40,666 nt of DNA from Oscillospiraceae bacterium (GCA_017935145.1 JAGBIE010000011.1:1-40666); one strand, 5' to 3'; shown: positions 14,609 through 24,486, counted from the stretch's first letter. Made by a program: numbers and translations. Notes: generated by a model from the sequence alone, not told the origin.

Positions 14609-15349
14609 TTAGGATGCTATGGTTTTTTGAACGATGGCTTTGACAAAGGCAAAGGTTTCCCGCACATAGTAATTCAGGCGGAAGAACACATCCTTGGTCA
14701 GCGCGCCCACGCTCCCCGCTTCCATGCCCAAAGAGGAGGCGATGTATTCCGCGCGGAGCAGATGGAAATCACTGGTGATGATGGTAACTTTTTTGCGGTC
14801 GAGACCCAGTTTTTCTGCCAAGTCACCTGAGAACATGAGATTTTCACGTGTGTTGCGACTTTTGGATTCTTCGTAGACGCGAGACATATCCGCCCCGTGG
14901 GCTTCCAGATAGAGGTACATGGCGTGGGATTCGGGTAGGTTCTCCCCTTCCCCTTGTCCGCCAGAGAGGATGATGACGGTATTGGGGTATTCCTCCATGA
15001 ATTTGAGGGTTCTATCCAGCCGTTCTTGGAGACGGACAGAGGGGATATCCCCTTGCACTTCCGCGCCCAAGACCACAGCGTATTCGCTTTGGGGAAGAGT
15101 GGCATCAAAAGAGCCGTAGAGCCCGATGACGGTCATGGAGCCTGTGAGCCAAACAGTGCCTAAAATTACCGCTCCCAGCAACAGACCGAAGAGGAGTTTG
15201 AGACCCTTGGTGAAAAGCCAAAGGCAAATTCTGAGACCCGCTCCCACCAAAATAAGCACATAGCCCGTAAATTCCATGTGGTAGGGCAGTAGGCAAAAGG
15301 CGATGCCCGCCACCAGCAAAAGTAGGCAGATGGTTTTTAGAAATTTCAT
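14609..15349 (-). CDS. DUF218/YdcF-SanA-ElyC family membrane protein
   Basis: The 246-residue protein has three or four N-terminal membrane helices (residues 1 to about 75) and a DUF218 domain (about 85-220). The domain shows AVVLGAEV, a GGQGEGENLPES stretch and the SRNTRENLMFS and TSDFHLLRA motifs. Proteins of this family act in envelope biology (SanA, ElyC in E. coli) but the reaction is unknown. It follows the ABC-F gene after nine bases and has an AAGGAG site six bases before its ATG, so it is the last gene of the comEC-holA-rnmV-ABC-F run. Confidence 0.88.
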   Translation of the reverse strand: MKFLKTICLLLLVAGIAFCLLPYHMEFTGYVLILVGAGLRICLWLFTKGLKLLFGLLLGAVILGTVWLTGSMTVIGLYGSFDATLPQSEYAVVLGAEVQGDIPSVRLQERLDRTLKFMEEYPNTVIILSGGQGEGENLPESHAMYLYLEAHGADMSRVYEESKSRNTRENLMFSGDLAEKLGLDRKKVTIITSDFHLLRAEYIASSLGMEAGSVGALTKDVFFRLNYYVRETFAFVKAIVQKTIAS

Positions 15350-15358
15350 ATTTGCTCC

Positions 15359-17242
15359 TTACTGCTCCAAGGTCATGGACCAAGTTTCCCAAGTTTCCAG
15401 CATTTCATTGAGGGTTGCTTCCGCCGTCTCTTTTTCCTCCAAAAGTCGGCAAAGGGTGGGATAATCCTGCCCCGATGCCTCAATTTGCGGGTCAAAGGAT
15501 GCCACAAGGGCTTCCTGTTTTTCAATCTCCCGCTCCAAGGCACGGAGTTTCTTCTCTAACACCTTATCGTTCTTGCCACGGGAGGGTTTTTCTTTTTTGG
15601 GGGTGGATTCCGCGGGTTTTTGTCTTTGGGCGGTGGCTTCCAAGGCTTTGATACGGCGGTATTTTCCGTAGTCACAATCGCCATAATCGCGGATTTTGCC
15701 ATCCTCCAACTCCCAAATGCGCTCCGCGAAGCGCTGGGTGAAATAGCGGTCATGGGAGACGAAAATGAGCGTTCCCTCGTAGCCTGCCACGGCTTCTTCT
15801 ATCCACTCGCGGGAGGCAATATCCAAGTGGTTGGTGGGTTCGTCTAGGATGAGAAGATTCACCTTTTCATCCATGAGCATGCAAAGTCTAAGACGGCTCA
15901 GTTCACCGCCTGAGAGAGTTCCCACGGTTTTGAACACATCCTCCCCGCGGAACAAAAATGCGCCCAAGCGGTCACGCGCGCTTTGGGGGGTGCAATTGGT
16001 TTCGTAGAGCATGGTATCGTACAGGGTGCGCTCAGGGTGGTCAAACTGGACATTTTGTTCCAAATAAGCCCACTTGACCGTTGGGCCGAAGCGGATGCGT
16101 CCTTGGGAAGGAATGCGACCCAAAAGGGCTTCTAAAAATGTGGTTTTTCCCGTGCCGTTATCCCCTAAAATGGCGATGCGCTCGCCACCTTTGACTTCCA
16201 GTTCTACCCCCTCAAAGAGGGTTTTCTCCCCAAAGGCTTTGGAGAAATTCCGCACAGTGAGGACTTCATCCCCTTGGAAGGAGGTTTCCTCAAACTGGGC
16301 GTGCATTTTCTTTTCCGTTTGGGGGCGCTCCGTTTGTTCAATGCGCTCCATGCGGTGTTGGATGCTCATGGCACGGCGGTAGAGGGTGCGGTTGTTGATG
16401 CCCCAACCCTTCATGCGCTCCAAGGTATAGCCCAATTGGCGGAGTTTTTCCTGTTCTTTTTCATACTGCTTTAACTGCAGGAGATAGCGGGCTTCTTTTT
16501 CCTCTGCATAGAAAGAATAGTTGCCCGAATAGAACTCTGCCACACCACCGCGGATTTCGATAATGCGCTGAACGGTTCTATCCAAGAAGTAGCGGTCGTG
16601 AGACACGGTGAGCACCGTGCCGGGGAAGGAGAGAATATACTCCTCCAGCCACTCCACGCTACGCATATCCAAGTGGTTGGTGGGCTCGTCCAAAAGGAGG
16701 ATATCCGTTTTTTGCAGGAGCAGCCGTGCCAAGTTGACGCGGGTTTTTTCACCGCCGGAGAGGGTGAAAAAGGGCTGTGACCGCATGGCACCTGGAATAC
16801 CCAGACCATTGCAGATTTTATCCGTCTCCACATGGGTGTGATAGCCACCCAGAGCCTCAAAACGGGCAGAGAGCGCATCGTAGCGCTGTAAGATGGTGGG
16901 TGGTGCGGAGGCGGTCATCATGCCCGTGAGGGCTTCCATTTGACTGCGGATATCATCCAATTCCAAAAAGGCCTCGTGGAGGACATCTTCCACAGTGTAG
17001 TGCTCCGGATAGTGAGGAATTTGGGAGATGAGCCCCACCTTTTTGTTGGGAGCAAAGGAAATTTCGCCACTATCGTAATCCTCTTCGCCTGCAAGAATGC
17101 GAAAAAGGGTGGTTTTGCCTGAGCCATTTTTGCCCATGATGCCCACCTTTTCCCCTGCTTGGATTTGGAATGTGAGTCCGTTTAAAATATTCAGTTCCGC
17201 ATCGTAGGATTTGACTAAATCCCGTACAGAAAGGTCTATCAT
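15359..17242 (-). CDS. ABC-F family ATPase (ribosome-associated)
   Basis: ABC-F proteins bind the ribosome near the E site and relieve stalled translation or, in some branches, protect from antibiotics. The 627-residue protein has two nucleotide-binding domains and no membrane segments. The first has GKNGSGKT (about 37), LSGGEKTR and LLLDEPTNHLD; the second has GDNGTGKT (about 360), LSGGELSR and LILDEPTNHLD. The linker around residues 245-310 is charged and helical, and the C-terminal tail (about 545-620) looks like a coiled coil. The layout fits the YfmR/Uup/EttA-like housekeeping type more than a resistance factor, but the subgroup cannot be fixed by eye. The start overlaps rnmV by four bases. 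Confidence 0.93.
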   Translation of the reverse strand: MIDLSVRDLVKSYDAELNILNGLTFQIQAGEKVGIMGKNGSGKTTLFRILAGEEDYDSGEISFAPNKKVGLISQIPHYPEHYTVEDVLHEAFLELDDIRSQMEALTGMMTASAPPTILQRYDALSARFEALGGYHTHVETDKICNGLGIPGAMRSQPFFTLSGGEKTRVNLARLLLQKTDILLLDEPTNHLDMRSVEWLEEYILSFPGTVLTVSHDRYFLDRTVQRIIEIRGGVAEFYSGNYSFYAEEKEARYLLQLKQYEKEQEKLRQLGYTLERMKGWGINNRTLYRRAMSIQHRMERIEQTERPQTEKKMHAQFEETSFQGDEVLTVRNFSKAFGEKTLFEGVELEVKGGERIAILGDNGTGKTTFLEALLGRIPSQGRIRFGPTVKWAYLEQNVQFDHPERTLYDTMLYETNCTPQSARDRLGAFLFRGEDVFKTVGTLSGGELSRLRLCMLMDEKVNLLILDEPTNHLDIASREWIEEAVAGYEGTLIFVSHDRYFTQRFAERIWELEDGKIRDYGDCDYGKYRRIKALEATAQRQKPAESTPKKEKPSRGKNDKVLEKKLRALEREIEKQEALVASFDPQIEASGQDYPTLCRLLEEKETAEATLNEMLETWETWSMTLEQ

Positions 17243-17829
17243 ACAATATCCTCGCAGAGGGCGAAAAATTCTTCCCGCCCATACAAAAGATTGGCGGCAT
17301 CCAAGAATGCCGCGGTGCTGAGATGTTGAGGCAGGGAGAGTTTTTCATAGAGTTTCTGCCGAACCGCGCGGCTATCCTTCCTGCCGGAGAGTCCCAGTTC
17401 ATATAAGTCCGTGTGGGTAATCTTCTCCCCGTGGGAGACGGGGGTTTCCCCATCTAAGGACACGCCTGCATTTTTTAGGGCGGTGAGAAGAGTTTCCTTA
17501 GCCATGCCCTCCACGCCTAATTTACCCTCCTTGGAGGGCTTGTCTTTGCGTTTTTCCTTGCCCATGATATCCGGCACATAGGCATGGTACACCCGCTCCT
17601 TGGGCAGTGCGCCTTTGAGATAGTTGCGGATGACAAAGCCTGCGCCATCGGGGTCGGTGAGGATAATGAGCCCCCGTTTTTCCGCCACCTGACGGAGAAA
17701 GCGGAGTTTTTCTTTATCGGACAAAATGCCAAAACCGCCCGTTTCAAAAATAGGGGCATCCACCAATTGACGGAGGGTGTTTTTATCGTACTTGCCCTCC
17801 ACCACGATGGCCTCTTTCACATGAATCAT
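17239..17829 (-). CDS. rnmV: Ribonuclease M5 (5S rRNA maturation)
   Basis: RNase M5 cuts the 5S rRNA precursor on both sides to give the mature molecule. The 196-residue protein has the Toprim catalytic motifs near the start, VVEGKYD and LTDPDGAGF, and the usual C-terminal DUF4093-like part. Length fits the family (about 180-200). Its start overlaps the holA stop by four bases, and its stop overlaps the ABC-F start by four bases, so translation is coupled. The product is Firmicutes-typical and supports the assignment of the host. Confidence 0.94.
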   Translation of the reverse strand: MIHVKEAIVVEGKYDKNTLRQLVDAPIFETGGFGILSDKEKLRFLRQVAEKRGLIILTDPDGAGFVIRNYLKGALPKERVYHAYVPDIMGKEKRKDKPSKEGKLGVEGMAKETLLTALKNAGVSLDGETPVSHGEKITHTDLYELGLSGRKDSRAVRQKLYEKLSLPQHLSTAAFLDAANLLYGREEFFALCEDIV

Positions 17830-18875
17830 CGATTTGCCTCCTGCGCCAAGGTGAGAAGAAGCAGTTCTAAGACCCGCTCAGAATCCTTGCTTTGGTTACT
17901 TTTCATGGCGGAGTCTGCCTCAAAGCAAGCCCGCAGGGCGGCACTGAGGAAGTTTTGAGAGAAGCGAGAGGCTTGGTTCATGAGTTTGCGGGGATAGTAG
18001 TCCTTATTGGTGGAGAGGGCTTCCATGAGCACATCCAAGCCCTTGCCTGCGGATGTGATGGTTTTTGCCAAGTAAAGACGGCGGAAATGAGAGCCTACCG
18101 CCGCCAACACGGCAATGGGTTCTTCCCTATTTTGGAATAAATCTCGCAATTTACCCATGGCGCGGTCAAAATTTTTTTCCGAGAGGGCATCGGTCACATC
18201 GAAAACGGCGGCACTGAGAACGGGCTCCACCACCATGTCAATATCCAGTTTGGAGATGGCGCTCATGCGGCTATAAGATGCGATTTTTAAAATTTCTGAG
18301 TGGAGGGTGGTCATGTCGCCCCCCGTGAGGAAGATCAGGTGCTGGCAAAGGTCGGGGGTGATGGTCTTTTCAAGGGCACGGAAATGGCGGGAAATCCACT
18401 CTGCCAATTCCTGCTGAGACTGCTTTTGAAACTCCACTTCCACCCCATGCTCCGTAATGGCAGCAAGGAGTTTTTTCATGGTGCCGTTGCGGGAATATTT
18501 TACCGTATCGTAGTAAAACACCAAACAGCAAGTATCAGGCAAGTCCGCAAAGAATTCCGTAAGGTATTTGCGGGTTTCTTCGTTTTGGGCAAAGGGGTCA
18601 AAATCGTCCACTTGCACCAGGGTGTACTCTGCCATCATGGGCAGGGCTTCCACGGCATCTTTCAGGGCGGAAAGAGAGAAATTCTCCGTGGTGAAACGGC
18701 GGTAGTTAAACTCCTCCATAGGACCATCCACCAGTTTTTTCCGCAGGGCGGAGAGATAGTACTCCTGCAAGTAGCGCTCTTCCCCGTAGAAGAAGTACAA
18801 AGGCGCAAATTCACCGCTTTTCAGGTGCTGTTTCAGTTCCGCAAGTCCCGTTTGGGCGCTATTCACTTTTGCCAT
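17826..18875 (-). CDS. holA: DNA polymerase III subunit delta
   Basis: The delta subunit of the clamp loader opens the beta clamp during replication. The 349-residue protein is typical in length and shows the N-terminal LYFFYGEERYLQEYY segment, the LPDTCCLVFYYDT region, and the C-terminal arrangement expected of the AAA+-like fold with a degenerate P-loop. It overlaps or abuts the comEC stop: AGGTGG, TGA, then two ATG codons (18881 and 18875). I prefer the second because its distance from AGGTGG is better; the first would add two residues. comEC followed by holA is a common pair in Firmicutes. Confidence 0.93.
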   Translation of the reverse strand: MAKVNSAQTGLAELKQHLKSGEFAPLYFFYGEERYLQEYYLSALRKKLVDGPMEEFNYRRFTTENFSLSALKDAVEALPMMAEYTLVQVDDFDPFAQNEETRKYLTEFFADLPDTCCLVFYYDTVKYSRNGTMKKLLAAITEHGVEVEFQKQSQQELAEWISRHFRALEKTITPDLCQHLIFLTGGDMTTLHSEILKIASYSRMSAISKLDIDMVVEPVLSAAVFDVTDALSEKNFDRAMGKLRDLFQNREEPIAVLAAVGSHFRRLYLAKTITSAGKGLDVLMEALSTNKDYYPRKLMNQASRFSQNFLSAALRACFEADSAMKSNQSKDSERVLELLLLTLAQEANR

Positions 18876-18881
18876 GGTCAT

Positions 18882-21089
18882 TCACCACCTGATGGTCAGA
18901 TTTCCGTTATCCAGAGTTGTATAAACCTCCGCGCCGATGCTTTGCAGGCGGGAGAGGGTATCATCGTGAGGGTGAGAGTAGTTGTTCTCTCCCACAGAGA
19001 TGAGGGCGAGTTCGGGCTGGAGGGTATCTAGGAGGGTGCGGGAGGTGGAGTGACGCGAGCCGTGATGTCCTGCCACCAAAATTTCTAGGTCAGGCAGGTC
19101 ATACTGCGCCAAAAGTTCCAGTTCCCCCTCCGTGTTTAAATCGCCTGTTATTAGGATATCACATTTCTTCCCCGATGCCAAGATGCAAAGACCCGATTCG
19201 TTCACTCCATCTTTGGCTTCCCCTACAGGATAGACCCGCAAGGTGGTTTCTTTTAAGGGAAGAAGCATGGCTTGGGTGATGGGGTGGAGGGAAACCAATT
19301 CCTCCAAAGGAGCGAGAATTGCCGTCTCTTCCTCTGTGGGTGTGGGGTGATAGAGATTCTTGGCGGAGGTGCGGGTGAGGAGTTGTTCTAAACCCTCGGT
19401 ATGGTCGGCATCAAAATGGGTGAGGAAGATGCCATCAATATGAAATATGCCCCTTTGGCGCAGGTATCGGGTGGCAATTTCGCCTGTTTCTTCAGCGTTG
19501 CCACCGCAATCGATAAGGTAGGTTTTGCCTTCTGTGTGGAGAATGAGGCACTGACCTTGTCCCACATCCAGCATGGTGAAAAATTCCCGCGGAGTAGGGA
19601 TTGCAGTGAGGGTAATGGCAAGAATGAGGCTGAGCGCGCCACAGAGGAATGTGGGTTTCCATGAATTTTTACCCAGCGCCCAACACAAAAGGAGAATTTG
19701 CCACAGGGCACTCCACAGGAGCAGGATGGGCTGAGAACTATCCACGGCCGAAAAAGGCAGGGCGGAAAATACATCCAGCACCAAGCAAATCCACACATAG
19801 AGGTAGTGGAGAATAGAACCGAAGAAGCTTGCCACAGTGGGGAGCAAAAAGGATAAAAGGACTGTTAAAATTCCCAAAAGGAACGATGCGCTCACCGCCC
19901 AAAGGGTGAGAAGATTGGTGAAAAACCCCGACAAAGACACCACACCGAAGTTCAGCGCCATGACGGGAAGAGAAAGGGTGGTGGCGGAGAGGGTCAGCGC
20001 CATGGGAGGCACAAGGACATCCGTGACCATTCTAAGCACTTTCCCCTTGGGTCGGCGGTCGCGATAACTCTGCAGAATTTTGGGGCACAGCACCAAAATC
20101 CCCGCGGTAGAGAGAAAGGACAGTTGCAGACCCCATTGGGCGATGGCATAGGGATTTTCCAAAAGAAGCAATATGAGCGCAAACGCCATGGCGGTGAGGG
20201 CGTCATACTCCCGATGGGAAAGTCCTGCCAAGAGAAGCACCAAATACATAAAAACGGCGCGAGCGGTGGCGGAAGATCCGCCAGACAGGAGCAAAAATGC
20301 AAGGAGTATGGGAACGCCCAAGAGGGCGCTGAGTTTTCTGCGGTTACGGCAGAGAAAGATGACCATGCCCATGAGAATGGACACATGCATGCCCGAAATA
20401 CTCACAGCATGATAGACCCCGCAGAGGGCCATTTGATTTTTGCGGGCAAAACCAATCCCGCTCCGCTCACCCGTGATAAGGGCGGTGAAAAAGCCTGTGG
20501 AGGAGGATGGAAAAATATCTTTTACTCGCTCCTGCAAAGACTTGTTCCATCGCGCCATGGTGTAAAGGAGCGGGGGATGTTCCACGGCAGTCACGGAGGA
20601 GACTTCCTCCACACTGCCTGTGAGGGTAATCCCCAAGGATTCGTAGTAGAGGTCATCCGTTTCGCTGGGGCGGTAGGGTGTCTTTTGAAATTCTCCTGTG
20701 GCGGTGAGGATATCCCCTGGGCGAAGAGCGGGAAATTTCGCAGTATAGAGTTTGGCGGAAAGTCCGCTATCTTCCAGTTTTACAAGGACAGTTTCACCGA
20801 ACTTGGTCTCTTTAGGATACTGCTTTACTGTGGCGGTGAAAGCAATCTTCTCACCGCAGAGGGCATTTGCCCTTTGATGGAGCAGGGTGCTATGAAAAGA
20901 GGTGTACACCGCGCCCAAGGAAATGCCCGCCAATAGAAAAAGCAGAAAGGTGGGGCGCTTTGGGAAAAACAGTAACAGAGGGATGAGAAGAAACGCAAGG
21001 GCGAGAGGAAAGCATACGCCACCAAAGAAGTAGACCAGCACTGCAGTGGCTGTGGCAAAGCCTATGCCGAACCACATGAGTTTTCGCAT
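18882..21089 (-). CDS. comEC: ComEC/Rec2 DNA-uptake channel protein
   Basis: ComEC forms the membrane channel through which single-stranded DNA enters during transformation. The 735-residue protein has an N-terminal membrane part with an OB-like soluble segment (about 75-180), the competence domain with many helices (about 190-480, including GVYHAVSISGMHVSI), and a C-terminal metallo-beta-lactamase-like domain (from about 490: MLDVGQGQ, LTHFDADH, AGHHGSRHS). The metal-binding residues are intact, so the nuclease part could be active. The ATG at 21089 with GAGGGG seven bases before it is chosen; the longer frame upstream has no site. Together with ComF in this window it hints at transformation ability, though pilus genes are not seen here. 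Confidence 0.94.
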   Translation of the reverse strand: MRKLMWFGIGFATATAVLVYFFGGVCFPLALAFLLIPLLLFFPKRPTFLLFLLAGISLGAVYTSFHSTLLHQRANALCGEKIAFTATVKQYPKETKFGETVLVKLEDSGLSAKLYTAKFPALRPGDILTATGEFQKTPYRPSETDDLYYESLGITLTGSVEEVSSVTAVEHPPLLYTMARWNKSLQERVKDIFPSSSTGFFTALITGERSGIGFARKNQMALCGVYHAVSISGMHVSILMGMVIFLCRNRRKLSALLGVPILLAFLLLSGGSSATARAVFMYLVLLLAGLSHREYDALTAMAFALILLLLENPYAIAQWGLQLSFLSTAGILVLCPKILQSYRDRRPKGKVLRMVTDVLVPPMALTLSATTLSLPVMALNFGVVSLSGFFTNLLTLWAVSASFLLGILTVLLSFLLPTVASFFGSILHYLYVWICLVLDVFSALPFSAVDSSQPILLLWSALWQILLLCWALGKNSWKPTFLCGALSLILAITLTAIPTPREFFTMLDVGQGQCLILHTEGKTYLIDCGGNAEETGEIATRYLRQRGIFHIDGIFLTHFDADHTEGLEQLLTRTSAKNLYHPTPTEEETAILAPLEELVSLHPITQAMLLPLKETTLRVYPVGEAKDGVNESGLCILASGKKCDILITGDLNTEGELELLAQYDLPDLEILVAGHHGSRHSTSRTLLDTLQPELALISVGENNYSHPHDDTLSRLQSIGAEVYTTLDNGNLTIRW

Positions 21090-21140
21090 GGATGTTCCCC
21101 TCCCCCGTTTTTTGTCATATCTTAGCACAGATAGTCGAAA

Positions 21141-21178
21141 AAGAAAACCACCCCGCCCGCTTGTGTAGGTGGGGTGGA
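21141..21178 (-). terminator. Putative terminator after the HIT gene
   Basis: On the minus strand CCACCCC (21171-21177) pairs with GGGGTGG (21148-21154) around a 16-base GC-rich loop, followed by TTTTCTTTTT. It lies between the HIT stop and comEC. Confidence 0.75.
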
Positions 21179-21190
21179 AAATTCTGTTTT

Positions 21191-21529
21191 TTAGCCGGGA
21201 GGCCAAGTCATATCCCGACCTGCCAGCACATGGAAATGCAGGTGGAACACGCTCTGTCCTGCCTGACCGCCGATGTTGGACACCACGCGGTAACTGCCCA
21301 GTTGGAGTTTATTGGTCAGTTTGGCGATGACGGAGAAAATATGACCCACAACGGCATCGTTCTTCTCATTCACGGAAGAAACAGATGCCAAGTGTTCCTT
21401 GGGAATCACCAAGAAATGCACGGGGGCTTGAGGGTCAATGTCATAAAAGGCAAGGCACTGATCATCCTCGTAGAGTTTTTTGGAGGGGATCTCTCCGTTT
21501 ACGATTTTACAAAACAGACAATCGGACAT
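21191..21529 (-). CDS. HIT-family nucleotide hydrolase (HinT-like)
   Basis: HinT-type proteins hydrolyse adenosine phosphoramidates and aminoacyl-adenylates. The 112-residue protein is the usual size, opens with CLFCKIV-like zinc-site residues and carries the histidine triad HLHFH near the C-terminus. It follows alaS by 15 bases with an AAGGAG site and is probably co-transcribed with it, which suits a scavenger of aminoacyl-adenylates. It ends at a terminator before comEC. Confidence 0.93.
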   Translation of the reverse strand: MSDCLFCKIVNGEIPSKKLYEDDQCLAFYDIDPQAPVHFLVIPKEHLASVSSVNEKNDAVVGHIFSVIAKLTNKLQLGSYRVVSNIGGQAGQSVFHLHFHVLAGRDMTWPPG

Positions 21530-21544
21530 GAAAATTCTCCTTTC

Positions 21545-24187
21545 TTAACCCAAAAGGGATGCTAAATAATTATCCACAGCGGCCATGGCATCGTCCAACT
21601 TGGTGACATCTCTGCCACCGCCCATGGCGCTATCGGGCTTGCCGCCACCCTTGCCACCGCAGATGGGGGCGATATTCTTGATGATATCCCCTGCTTTGAC
21701 ACCTTTTGCGATGGCATTTTTGCCACAGACGGCCTGCAGGGTGATTTTTTCACCATCGGTGCAGGCCAAAACTGCCACAATGTCATCGTCCTTATCCCGG
21801 AGGAAGTCGCCCATCTTACGCAGGTCGTTTGCTTCCAAATCGTTACGGACAGCGGTGACCAGTTTGAGGCCTCCCATGGCTCTTGCGGAGAAAAGGAAAC
21901 GGTCCACATCGCCAGCGACGAGGCGGTCTTTCATCTTTTCCACATTCTGCTTCAGGTCGCGGACTTCCTGCACGGTGGAACGGAGTTTATTCATGAATTC
22001 CGCAGGAGTGGTTTTGAGAGTCTCCGCGGCTTCGATGAGTTTGTGATGAAGTTCTTCCGTTTCACGGAGCAATCTTTCCCCGCAGATGGCTTCGATACGG
22101 CGGACACCCGATGCCACAGAGCCTTCGGAAGTGATGCGGAATGCGCCCACCTTGGCGGTATTATCCAAGTGAGTACCACCGCAGAATTCCATGGAAATAT
22201 CCTGCATTTCCACCACGCGAACCACATCGCCATACTTTTCACCAAACATGGCAACTGCGCCCTTTTCCTTAGCCTGCTCAATGGGCAAAACTTCCGTAAT
22301 GATAGGCTTGCCAGCCAGTACTGCGCGGTTTACATAACCCGCAATTTCCAGCAGTTGCTGGGGAGTGATGGCTTCAAAATGGGTGAAGTCGAAGCGGAGC
22401 AGGTCTTCATCTACCAAACTGCCTGCCTGATGGACATGGTCACCCAGAACATGGGTCAGGGCAGCGCCCAACAGATGGGTTGCGGAGTGGGCGCGGGCGA
22501 TGGCGGCACGGCGGAAGACATCATACTTGCTGACGACCTCCATGCCCACGGAGAATTGACCGGAAATCACCTTGCCGTAGTGCATGAATTTGCCACCCTT
22601 GTTCTTCTGCACGGAGGACACTTCAAAGACACTATCGCCACAGGTGATGGTGCCACGGTCAGAGACCTGGCCGCCCATTTCGGCATAGAGAACGCTCTTA
22701 TCCAGCACTACGATGGCATTCATGCCAGAGACCACCGTATCGGTGAGTTCTTCATCGCAGATGAGGGCAACCACTTTGCCCTTGGCTTCTGCTTGGTCAT
22801 AGCCCACAAACACCGTTTCGGGGACATCCTTGCCGAAGTCTACGCCAGCCCAGCCCAAATCGCCCAAGGCTTCACGGGCTTTACGGGCGCGGACGCGCTG
22901 CTCTTCCATGAGTTCACGGAAGCCGTTTTCATCCAAGGTCATGCCCTCTTCTTCCAGCATTTCTGCGGTGAGGTCCATGGGGAAGCCATAGGTATCGTAA
23001 AGTTTAAAGGCATCAGCGCCACCAAAGACAGTCTCGCCCTTGGCTTTGTAGCCCTCCAAGAGTTCCGAGTAGATGCGCATGCCACCATCGATGGTCTTGC
23101 CAAAGGATTCTTCTTCCGTGCGGATGACCTTGGTGATATAATCCTGCTTTTCCAAAAGGTCGGGGTACTGACCCTTGTTTTCCTCCACCACTGTGGCGAC
23201 CACATCGCAGAGGAAAGGCTTATTGACGCCCAAGAGTTTACCATGGCGGGCAGCACGGCGGAGCAGACGGCGGAGCACATAGCCACGACCCTCATTGGTG
23301 GGACGGACGCCATCGCAAATCATAAACACAGAGGAACGGATATGGTCCGTGATGACACGGAGGGAGATATCCATCTTCTTGCTCTTGCCGTAGGAGGCGC
23401 CAGTGAGTTCCGTGACGCGGTTGGTGATGCGCATGACGGTATCTACATCGAAGAGGCTGTAAACATCCTGACAGACCACTGCCAAGCGCTCCAGACCCAT
23501 GCCAGTATCGATATTCTTCTGTTCCAGTTCCGTGTAGTGACCTTCGCCATCGTTATCGAACTGGGAGAAGACGTTGTTCCACACTTCCATGTAGCGGTCG
23601 CATTCGCAACCCACGGTGCAATCGGGGCTACCGCAACCGTATTTTTCGCCACGGTCGTAGTACACTTCGCTACAAGGACCGCAAGGACCTGCGCCGTGTT
23701 CCCAGAAGTTATCTTTTTTGCCGAAGCGGAAAATCCGCTCGGGAGCAATGCCGATATCTTTGTTCCAAATTTCGAAGGCTTCTTCATCCTCTTCGTAGAT
23801 GGAGGGATAGAGACGGTTGGGGTCAAGACCCACCCACTTGGGAGAGGTGAGGAATTCCCAAGTCCATGCGATGGCTTCTTTCTTAAAGTAATCACCAAAG
23901 GAGAAGTTGCCCAGCATTTCAAAATAAGTGCCGTGGCGGGCGGTTTTGCCGATGTTTTCAATATCGCCCGTGCGGATGCACTTTTGGCAGGTGCAGACCC
24001 GTTTGCTGGGAGGGTCAATTTCACCCTTAAAATAGGGCTTCATGGGTGCCATGCCAGAGTTGATGAGCAAGAGAGATTTATCATTTTGAGGAATGAGGGG
24101 GAAAGACGGGAGACGCAGGTGACCTTTTTCTTCGAAGAAAGAGAGGAACAGTTCCCGCAACTCATTAACGCCATAGGATTTCGCCAT
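21545..24187 (-). CDS. alaS: Alanyl-tRNA synthetase
   Basis: It charges tRNA-Ala. The 880-residue protein is standard length and contains the class II catalytic domain at the N-terminus (RTGDIENIGKTARHGTYFEM), the editing domain with H-S-A-T-H near residue 570 and CGGTH near 670 that bind zinc, and a C-terminal glycine-rich C-Ala end (GGKGGGKPDSAMGGG). The ATG at 24187 is chosen over the longer frame because AAAGGAG lies eight bases upstream. A T-box leader sits directly before it, so expression rises when uncharged tRNA-Ala accumulates. The HIT gene follows in the same transcript. Confidence 0.97.
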   Translation of the reverse strand: MAKSYGVNELRELFLSFFEEKGHLRLPSFPLIPQNDKSLLLINSGMAPMKPYFKGEIDPPSKRVCTCQKCIRTGDIENIGKTARHGTYFEMLGNFSFGDYFKKEAIAWTWEFLTSPKWVGLDPNRLYPSIYEEDEEAFEIWNKDIGIAPERIFRFGKKDNFWEHGAGPCGPCSEVYYDRGEKYGCGSPDCTVGCECDRYMEVWNNVFSQFDNDGEGHYTELEQKNIDTGMGLERLAVVCQDVYSLFDVDTVMRITNRVTELTGASYGKSKKMDISLRVITDHIRSSVFMICDGVRPTNEGRGYVLRRLLRRAARHGKLLGVNKPFLCDVVATVVEENKGQYPDLLEKQDYITKVIRTEEESFGKTIDGGMRIYSELLEGYKAKGETVFGGADAFKLYDTYGFPMDLTAEMLEEEGMTLDENGFRELMEEQRVRARKAREALGDLGWAGVDFGKDVPETVFVGYDQAEAKGKVVALICDEELTDTVVSGMNAIVVLDKSVLYAEMGGQVSDRGTITCGDSVFEVSSVQKNKGGKFMHYGKVISGQFSVGMEVVSKYDVFRRAAIARAHSATHLLGAALTHVLGDHVHQAGSLVDEDLLRFDFTHFEAITPQQLLEIAGYVNRAVLAGKPIITEVLPIEQAKEKGAVAMFGEKYGDVVRVVEMQDISMEFCGGTHLDNTAKVGAFRITSEGSVASGVRRIEAICGERLLRETEELHHKLIEAAETLKTTPAEFMNKLRSTVQEVRDLKQNVEKMKDRLVAGDVDRFLFSARAMGGLKLVTAVRNDLEANDLRKMGDFLRDKDDDIVAVLACTDGEKITLQAVCGKNAIAKGVKAGDIIKNIAPICGGKGGGKPDSAMGGGRDVTKLDDAMAAVDNYLASLLG

Positions 24188-24219
24188 AACAAAAACTCCT
24201 TTCAAGGGGTAAAATCTAC

Positions 24220-24410
24220 AAAAATAAAAACGCCTCCGCCACCACATAGGGGCGAAGACGCATCTTCACGGTACCACCCTAATTGCCGAAAAAATCGGCA
24301 TCTTAAGCATCTTGTATCGGGGATGAACCGAACTGCTCACCGCAGTTTGCAAAAAAGGGGCTGTTGGAGTGCCGACCTGCGAAGCTTCCACCATCCTCCG
24401 CTCTCTAAAA
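24220..24410 (-). promoter_or_regulatory. T-box leader upstream of alaS
   Basis: On the minus strand the leader has AGAGAG (stem I side, about 24401-24406), a GGTGGAAG segment of the apical part, the hallmark T-box AGGGTGGTACCGTG (24267-24280), and a terminator stem at 24231-24260 (CGTCTTCGCC with GGCGGAGGCG) followed by TTTTTATTTTT. Uncharged tRNA-Ala should stabilise the antiterminator. Several GCN alanine triplets lie in the stem I region; I could not fix which is the specifier. Confidence 0.93.
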
Positions 24411-24457
24411 GGGGCAAGACCAACTCGTCTTTTTTAAGCATTTGCCATATCGCAAAC

Positions 24458-24486
24458 ATTTTACCGCATTTTTTGCCGTCTGTCAA
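24458..24486 (-). promoter_or_regulatory. Promoter of the alaS T-box transcript
   Basis: On the minus strand a consensus TTGACA (24481-24486), a 17-base spacer and TAAAAT (24458-24463) lie about 50 bases before AGAGAG of the T-box. Confidence 0.88.
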
